Shown here piece by piece: positions 6,251-7,729 of a stretch of DNA of 7,729 nucleotides. Each line of letters starts with the position of its first letter. Position 1 is the stretch's first letter. The stretch lies in contig JAWVZU010000197.1 in assembly GCA_033722075.1 (NCBI GenBank), forward strand, positions 1-7,729, read 5' to 3'. Under the pieces are notes generated by a model that ran no database searches, was not told the origin of the DNA, and saw only the letters and a list, made by a program, of their open reading frames with translations. The translations under genes and the position numbers were made by a program. Origin of the DNA: JAWVZU01 sp033722075 (GTDB lineage: Bacteria; Pseudomonadota; Gammaproteobacteria; Xanthomonadales; SZUA-38).

Positions 6251-7729
6251 GCGTGCATGTGACCGCGGTGGCATCGAACGCCACGACGCCTGCGGGCAAC
6301 CAGACCGAACCTGCGGCGATGCGGGGATCGATGGAGACCCTGAGCACGAGCCGATCGTCGCCGATGTTCACGCGCGCCTGGTCACCTTCCTTGAGGCCTG
6401 CGTCTCTTGCGTCTTCCGCGGCCAGGCGGACCTCCGGCTCGAGGCCGTGCGCGGTCTCCTGGAGCGCTCCGGCTCTTCTGACCAGACCGTCGGTCGCGTA
6501 GATCGGCAGGTCTGCCACGACCTGGAGGCCCTCCGGCACCTTGACCGGCTCGGGCTTGAAGGTCTTGGCCGGCGGTTCGTCGGCGGCCGCGAGAATCTCC
6601 TCGTACTCGGCCCGGACCTGCTCGATTCGGGTGTATTCAAAGCCCTGCAAGGCCAGTGCGTTGCCCAGCACGCGGAGCACCTTCCAGCCGGCCCGGGCGT
6701 CGCCCGGCGGCGTACCGGCGGCCAGGAACGTCTGGCTTTCACCGTCGGCGTTGGTCAGACTGCCGTCCACCTCCGGCGCGACGGCCAGCGGCAGGATCAC
6801 GTCCGCAAAGGAACGGATCTCCTCGGTGTCGAACGCCCCGAGGTAAACCGTCCTGGCAGCGGCCAGTGCCTTGCGCATGGCGGGGCCGTAGAGACTGTCC
6901 GCGCCGGGCTCGAAGTCATGGACCAGATACGCGCTGCGCGCCTGCTCGACCATCTCGCGCACGTTCAGGCCGATCGGGTCGATCGCCCGCCCACCGGGTC
7001 CGCGATGCGGCAGTACGCCCAGGCGCCAGGCGCCGGCGGTGTTCGCCGACGCAGGTGGCTCGCAGAAAGCCGCGCCGGTCTGCTCCGCCAGGCGCCGAGC
7101 CAGCAGCCGCAGGGTGCCCGCCCGTGGATGCGCTGCAGCAGTGTGCCCGAAGATCACCACGCCCCGTTCGGCCTTGTCCAGGAGGTCCGCGACGGCCTTC
7201 TCGACGCCGTCGGCGGCGAGCGCCTTGACTCCCGTCGGCAGCTTGCCTCCGGACGCCTTCACGGCAGCCGCAAGCACACCGAGCATCTCGAACGGCGTCC
7301 CGACGGCCTGAGCCGTCAGATCGAAATGGAACTTGTAGTCGACCGGGTTGATTGCCGCGACGCGCGCGCCCTCGCGCCACGCCTGGCGGACCTTGTGCCC
7401 CAGAATGGGCTGCTCGTGGCGGATGTTCGAGCCGATCAGGAGAATGCCGTCCGCCTGGGCCAGCTCCTTGATCGGCAGTCCCATGCCCGGTGCCAGGGGT
7501 GCCGCTTCCTGGTCCGAGAAATCCACCTGGCGCAGGCGGTGGTCGATGTTCTGAGAACCAAGATCGCGGGTGATTTTCTGCGCCAGGTACAGTTCTTCGT
7601 TGGTGGCCCGGGGCGAAACGAGACAGCCGATCTCCTCCGCGGGGGCATGGCGCAGCAGTTCCGCCGCGCGATCCAGCGCCGCGTCCCAGGAAACCGTCTG
7701 CCATTCGCCGGCATCGTTGCGGATCTCGA
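6237..7729 (-). CDS. nuoG: NADH-quinone oxidoreductase subunit G (NuoG), 3' part only
   Basis: Largest peripheral-arm subunit of complex I. Its N-terminal domain, outside the window, carries iron-sulfur clusters; the visible C-terminal part is the molybdopterin-oxidoreductase-like domain, which has a structural role and normally lacks the Mo cofactor. About 496 residues are visible, and the frame is open to the right edge with no stop. Numbering from the first whole codon at 7727: EWQTVSWDAAL (8-18) and SPRATNEELYLAQ (38-50) lead into GSQNIDHRLRQVDFS (57-71), a characteristic NuoG motif. Next come GSNIRHEQPILGHKVRQA (99-116) and AAINPVDYKF (125-134), a central domain with ADVILPLAVAPEVDGSLTN (308-326), GWKVLRVLGNAL (347-358), and a molydop-binding-type end DARDAGLKEGDQARVNI (439-455) to GSVWLPAGV (473-481). 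An in-frame GTG at 7526 is internal, not the start. If the whole protein is about 780-800 residues as in related forms, some 290 N-terminal residues are missing. The gene ends in TGA, 3 nt before nuoH. Confidence 0.96.
   Translation of the reverse strand, partial: EIRNDAGEWQTVSWDAALDRAAELLRHAPAEEIGCLVSPRATNEELYLAQKITRDLGSQNIDHRLRQVDFSDQEAAPLAPGMGLPIKELAQADGILLIGSNIRHEQPILGHKVRQAWREGARVAAINPVDYKFHFDLTAQAVGTPFEMLGVLAAAVKASGGKLPTGVKALAADGVEKAVADLLDKAERGVVIFGHTAAAHPRAGTLRLLARRLAEQTGAAFCEPPASANTAGAWRLGVLPHRGPGGRAIDPIGLNVREMVEQARSAYLVHDFEPGADSLYGPAMRKALAAARTVYLGAFDTEEIRSFADVILPLAVAPEVDGSLTNADGESQTFLAAGTPPGDARAGWKVLRVLGNALALQGFEYTRIEQVRAEYEEILAAADEPPAKTFKPEPVKVPEGLQVVADLPIYATDGLVRRAGALQETAHGLEPEVRLAAEDARDAGLKEGDQARVNIGDDRLVLRVSIDPRIAAGSVWLPAGVVAFDATAVTCTLGEG

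Noticed and set aside
5317..6258. A 313-codon minus-strand frame overlapping nuoH in another phase
   Set aside because: The Arg/Gly/Pro/His-rich product is typical of a +1 shadow in GC-rich DNA. The overlapping nuoH frame carries all the ND1-family motifs.
6916..7704. A 262-codon minus-strand frame overlapping nuoG in another phase
   Set aside because: Out-of-frame shadow with Arg/Gly-rich composition; the nuoG frame is continuous and conserved here.
6237..7729. Formate dehydrogenase or another catalytic molybdopterin oxidoreductase
   Set aside because: The fold is related, but the NIDHRLRQ and NIRHEQPILGHKVRQ motifs and the direct linkage to nuoH identify NuoG.

Overview
The window is a GC-rich piece of a bacterial respiratory complex I operon (proton-translocating NADH:quinone oxidoreductase, nuo). 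All real genes lie on the minus strand and are transcribed from high to low coordinates in the order nuoG (3' part), nuoH, nuoI, nuoJ, nuoK, nuoL, nuoM, nuoN (5' part). Six genes are complete and two are cut by the window edges. The set and order are those of the canonical 14-gene nuoA-N operon. The protein features (162-residue NuoI, 204-residue NuoJ with a basic tail, an apparently mid-sized NuoG) resemble the mitochondrial/alpha/beta-proteobacterial form also found in many non-enteric Gammaproteobacteria, for example purple sulfur or sulfur-oxidising Chromatiales-type bacteria. They do not resemble the E. coli form. That taxonomic placement is an inference from remembered family features, not from a search.

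Layout, right to left: 7729-6237 is the C-terminal ~496 residues of NuoG, the large peripheral-arm subunit. 6233-5211 is NuoH, the membrane subunit that forms the quinone chamber. 5214-4726 is NuoI, the two-[4Fe-4S] subunit. 4704-4090 is NuoJ and 4093-3788 is NuoK, the small membrane subunits of the E-channel and central axis. 3759-1810 (NuoL), 1799-282 (NuoM) and 279-1 (NuoN, first 93 residues) are the three antiporter-like proton-pumping subunits.

Together NuoG and NuoI carry electrons along the iron-sulfur chain to quinone, which is reduced at the NuoH/NuoI side. The charge and conformational signal then runs through NuoH-J-K into NuoN, NuoM and NuoL, whose conserved Glu/Lys residues are all visible here where the gene is complete.

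Genes are packed tightly: 4-bp ATGA overlaps at H/I and J/K, gaps of 2-10 nt at M/N, G/H and L/M, and gaps of 21 and 28 nt at I/J and K/L. This fits one polycistronic mRNA with translational coupling. No promoter, terminator, RNA gene, repeat, mobile element or CRISPR array is visible, and there is no gene-free stretch longer than 28 nt. The operon promoter (upstream of nuoA) and any terminator after nuoN would lie outside the window. I looked for an unusual or novel system and did not find one. This is an intact, ordinary housekeeping locus, and the long reading frames on the plus strand are explained as antisense shadows of GC-rich genes.
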